Shown piece after piece: positions 62,009 to 64,000 of a stretch of DNA of 64,000 bases (position 1 is the stretch's first letter; the number at the start of each line of letters is the position of its first letter). The notes beneath the pieces were generated by a model that saw only the letters and a list, made by a program, of their open reading frames with translations, did no database searches and was not told the DNA's origin. The DNA comes from an uncultured Sphingomonadaceae bacterium (GTDB lineage Bacteria > Pseudomonadota > Alphaproteobacteria > Sphingomonadales > Sphingomonadaceae). The DNA lies in NCBI GenBank assembly GCA_947497455.1, contig CANMGU010000002.1, positions 1,458,506 through 1,522,505 of the forward strand. Reading direction: 5' to 3'. A program made the translations under genes and the position numbers.

Positions 62009-63215
62009 TTTTTCTTACACGGCAATTGACCCTAAAGGTCGAGAAAAAACCGGGCATCTGGCCGCTGATAGCAATGATGCAGCGCGAACCAAGCTGACGG
62101 AACGCAGTCTTTATGTTGTTAAAGTAGAAGCCGCACAAAGCACAAAGACGACGCCTACACGCGGGCCGTTTGGCCCCAAGAAACTGCGATCCAAAGAACT
62201 GACTCTTTTCACTCGACAGCTTTCGTCGCTTGTTCAGGTCACTCCCTTGGAAGAAGCTTTGCGGACGATAGGAAACCAGAATGAAAAGGCGCATGTTCGG
62301 GATCGGATAGGAGCTGTTCATGGTGGTGTCATAGAAGGGCAACGCCTGGCAGAAGCCATGCGCCGTGAGCCGGCCAGTTTCCCGCCACTTTATCGCGCAA
62401 TGATCTCAGCCGGCGAAACCTCCGGCACATTGCCCGATATCACGGAGCGTCTCGCGGCTCTGTTGGAACGGCAGGCCGAGATGCGTGGTAAACTGATCAG
62501 CGCACTTGCCTATCCGATCGTTCTGGCACTGGTCGCGATATTGGTTGTCGCCTTGCTGATGATTGCGGTAGTTCCCAAAGTCGTTGAACAATTTGATGAT
62601 GTGAATCAACAGCTTCCCTTCGTGACGCGGCTTGTGATTGGCATTTCCGATTTTTTGGCCAATTGGTGGGGCGCCATCTTGGCGATTTTGTTTGTTTTCG
62701 CGATCGTTGGCTGGCGGGCACTGAAGGAACCGCAGGTGAAGTATCGGGTTGATAGCTTTCTACTTCGGCTGCCATTTATCGGTCGCTTGCTGCGCGATCT
62801 GAATGCCGCACGACTTGCAAGAACATTATCGACCATGGTGGCCAGCCGACTACCGATACTTGAAGGATTGCGCTTAACCACCAACACGATTGGCAATGCG
62901 GTGCTTCGGAGAGCCTGTGAAGATATGGTTGAAGCCATTAGAGGCGGTGGTAGCCTGTCAAAAGCGCTCAGGGATACAGGAGTTTTCCCACCCATGCTGG
63001 TCTATCTGACGGCGAGCGGTGAGGCATCTGGACAGCTGGATGATATGCTGGCGCGGGCTGCGGACTATCTGGAACGCGAATTTGATAATTTCAGTTCCAC
63101 AGCTTTATCATTGCTAGAGCCGCTCATCATCGTTTTGCTCGGCGGTGTTGTTGCTGTGGTGATTTTGGCTATATTGCTGCCGATATTGCAACTTCAAAAT
63201 CTTGCCGGGTTATAG
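62001..63215 (+). CDS. gspF: Type II secretion system inner-membrane protein GspF
   Basis: A 404-residue platform protein with two copies of the T2SSF domain (about 70-190 and 275-400). Three transmembrane helices lie near 170-190, 220-243 and 375-400. MPNFSYTAIDPKGREKTG is the usual family start, so ATG 62001 is preferred over ATG 61989. The signatures PxxYRAMISAGETSG and YLTASGEASGQLDDMLARAADYLE are clear. It is followed after 21 bp by gspG. Confidence 0.94.
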   Translation: MPNFSYTAIDPKGREKTGHLAADSNDAARTKLTERSLYVVKVEAAQSTKTTPTRGPFGPKKLRSKELTLFTRQLSSLVQVTPLEEALRTIGNQNEKAHVRDRIGAVHGGVIEGQRLAEAMRREPASFPPLYRAMISAGETSGTLPDITERLAALLERQAEMRGKLISALAYPIVLALVAILVVALLMIAVVPKVVEQFDDVNQQLPFVTRLVIGISDFLANWWGAILAILFVFAIVGWRALKEPQVKYRVDSFLLRLPFIGRLLRDLNAARLARTLSTMVASRLPILEGLRLTTNTIGNAVLRRACEDMVEAIRGGGSLSKALRDTGVFPPMLVYLTASGEASGQLDDMLARAADYLEREFDNFSSTALSLLEPLIIVLLGGVVAVVILAILLPILQLQNLAGL

Positions 63216-63236
63216 ACCAGGATTGATAGGAACATT

Positions 63237-63722
63237 ATGTTTACCACTCCATCAAACTTCAAAACCGCTGTCACCGAGCGATCAGAACGTAACGACCGCG
63301 AAAAACGGGATACCAATGGCTTTACGCTGGTGGAGTTGATGGTCGTCATCTTTATTCTGGGGCTCTTGACCACGGTTGTCGTGATCAATGTCTTGCCAAG
63401 TCAGGACCGGGCCATGGTAGAAAAAGCACGTGCAGACATTGCGACTCTTGGGCAGGCGCTGGAAATGTACCGGCTCGACAATCTTGCCTATCCGGCCACG
63501 GCTGATGGTTTGGTAGCCCTCACTAGTCCGCCGGCATCGCTACCAAGTTCAGCGCGTTACCGACAGGGCGGCTATATCAAGAAGCTTCCGGAGGATCCGT
63601 GGGGGCGGCCCTATCAATATGACAATCCTGGACGTAACGGCCCGGGCTTTGATCTTTATTCACTGGGCGCCGATGGCGCTCCGGGCGGTGAAGAGGAAGA
63701 CGCTGATATCTACGCAGAATAG
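63237..63722 (+). CDS. gspG: Type II secretion system major pseudopilin GspG
   Basis: A 161-residue pseudopilin. The prepilin peptidase site is NG|FTLVELMVVI with Gly28 and Phe29, and the essential Glu is at +5. The cytoplasmic leader of 28 residues is much longer than the usual 6-9, and no later in-frame start exists. The mature domain has LPEDPWGRPYQYDNPG and the calcium-binding-type tail FDLYSLGADGAPGGEEEDADI, both typical of GspG. GspH-K genes do not follow directly. Confidence 0.94.
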   Translation: MFTTPSNFKTAVTERSERNDREKRDTNGFTLVELMVVIFILGLLTTVVVINVLPSQDRAMVEKARADIATLGQALEMYRLDNLAYPATADGLVALTSPPASLPSSARYRQGGYIKKLPEDPWGRPYQYDNPGRNGPGFDLYSLGADGAPGGEEEDADIYAE

Positions 63723-63808
63723 TCATTTGGCTAAAGGTGACAGCGCAACCAAAATTGGCTAGCTAAAGGTTGTAATAGCAAAGAGATTTCTATCGAGTCG
63801 GGGAGGTC

Positions 63809-63874
63809 ATGTTGGAACAAGGTCTGTTACTGCCTCTTTTCAATCATCCATTAAATGGAGCCCTGCTGGGCTAA
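63809..63874 (+). CDS. Possible 21-residue leader peptide upstream of the GspL-like gene
   Basis: ATG 63809 has GGGAGG closely upstream and opens a 21-codon frame (MLEQGLLLPLFNHPLNGALLG) whose TAA overlaps the next ATG (TAATG). Nothing in it resembles a known protein. It may serve to couple translation of the gspL-like gene, which has no Shine-Dalgarno of its own. It could also be chance. Confidence 0.35.
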   Translation: MLEQGLLLPLFNHPLNGALLG

Positions 63875-64000
63875 TGCTGACATCACAGCTTTTCATAACC
63901 GTTTTCCCTATCGAAGAGGGGCAGGGCCTGCATTGGTGGTCCTTTGCAGATGGTGTTCTGGAAGCCAAAGGATATGACGCCGACCCATTGCTTGCCGCGG
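63874..64000 (+). CDS. gspL: Probable GspL, type II secretion inner-membrane protein (cut by window edge)
   Basis: Only 42 residues are visible. A hydrophobic first strand (LFITVFP), then a charged turn and HWWSFADGVLEAKG resemble the N-terminal actin-like domain of GspL/XcpY, which binds GspE. There is no prepilin motif, so it is not GspH-K. Position after gspG supports a T2SS gene. Identity rests on very little sequence. Confidence 0.45.
   Translation, partial: MLTSQLFITVFPIEEGQGLHWWSFADGVLEAKGYDADPLLAA

Noticed and set aside
63726..63775. Imperfect direct repeat TTGGCTA...AAAGGT after gspG
   Set aside because: Only two degenerate copies with an offset; not enough for an attachment site or operator.

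Overview
The window looks like the chromosome of an alphaproteobacterium of the order Sphingomonadales, close to the marine Sphingorhabdus/Parasphingorhabdus/Sphingopyxis type. The grounds are the TrcR-type DUF1013 regulator, the DUF1192 protein, the ctaC-ctaD-ctaB-coxF-ctaG-ctaE-DUF983-surf1-thrC order, the folB-folM pair and the style of the type II secretion genes. Base composition is moderate (low fifties % GC by eye). No rRNA, tRNA, CRISPR array, insertion sequence or prophage was found. Genes are tightly packed, with many 1-8 bp start/stop overlaps.

Layout. 1-4.1 kb: clpA (cut by the left edge), a DUF1192 protein, a quinone oxidoreductase and a Nudix hydrolase. 4.1-6.2 kb: a two-gene operon of a PlcP-like metallophosphoesterase and an Agt-like glycosyltransferase, behind a promoter that carries a good PHO-box-like site; this is the pattern of phosphate-starvation lipid remodelling. 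6.2-9.6 kb: trcR, an MBL-fold hydrolase and hemN with a FixK/FnrL-like box. 9.7-25.9 kb: a Wzx/Wzy-type exopolysaccharide cluster with a GumB-like export lipoprotein, acetyltransferase, WbaP-type initiating transferase, four glycosyltransferases, pyruvyl transferase, flippase, Wzc-like chain-length regulator/tyrosine kinase, polymerase, an outer-membrane beta-barrel and a Tat-exported beta-helix protein. 26.2-29.4 kb: two tandem Baeyer-Villiger-type flavin monooxygenases. 29.4-35.5 kb: leucyl aminopeptidase, NlpC/P60 hydrolase, argC, and on the minus strand pyrE-pdxJ-acpS-lepB. 35.7-46.8 kb: the aa3 cytochrome oxidase operon running into surf1, thrC, an rRNA-methyltransferase-like gene and folB-folM, then a fasciclin lipoprotein and an EVE protein. 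46.8-52.2 kb: a small catabolic-looking group (VOC lipoprotein, ThDP enzyme and aldehyde dehydrogenase, opposed by an SMP-30 lactonase and a HAD hydrolase). 52.3-64 kb: a TPR protein, a surface lipoprotein with a Pro-Thr linker, a TonB-dependent receptor and the type II secretion genes gspC-D-E-F-G, followed by what looks like gspL, cut by the right edge.

The most interesting reading is that several units share one kind of control site: 7-bp half-sites of the CTGTCAT type repeated every 11 bp. Such candidates lie before plcP-agt, before the first monooxygenase, before the TPR gene, before the surface lipoprotein and before gspC. Together with the resemblance of the lipoprotein/T2SS locus to the Caulobacter ElpS system, this suggests a phosphate-limitation response that combines membrane-lipid replacement with T2SS export of a surface lipoprotein. 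The plcP-agt site is the best supported. The others are weaker, and all were found by eye without a statistical scan.
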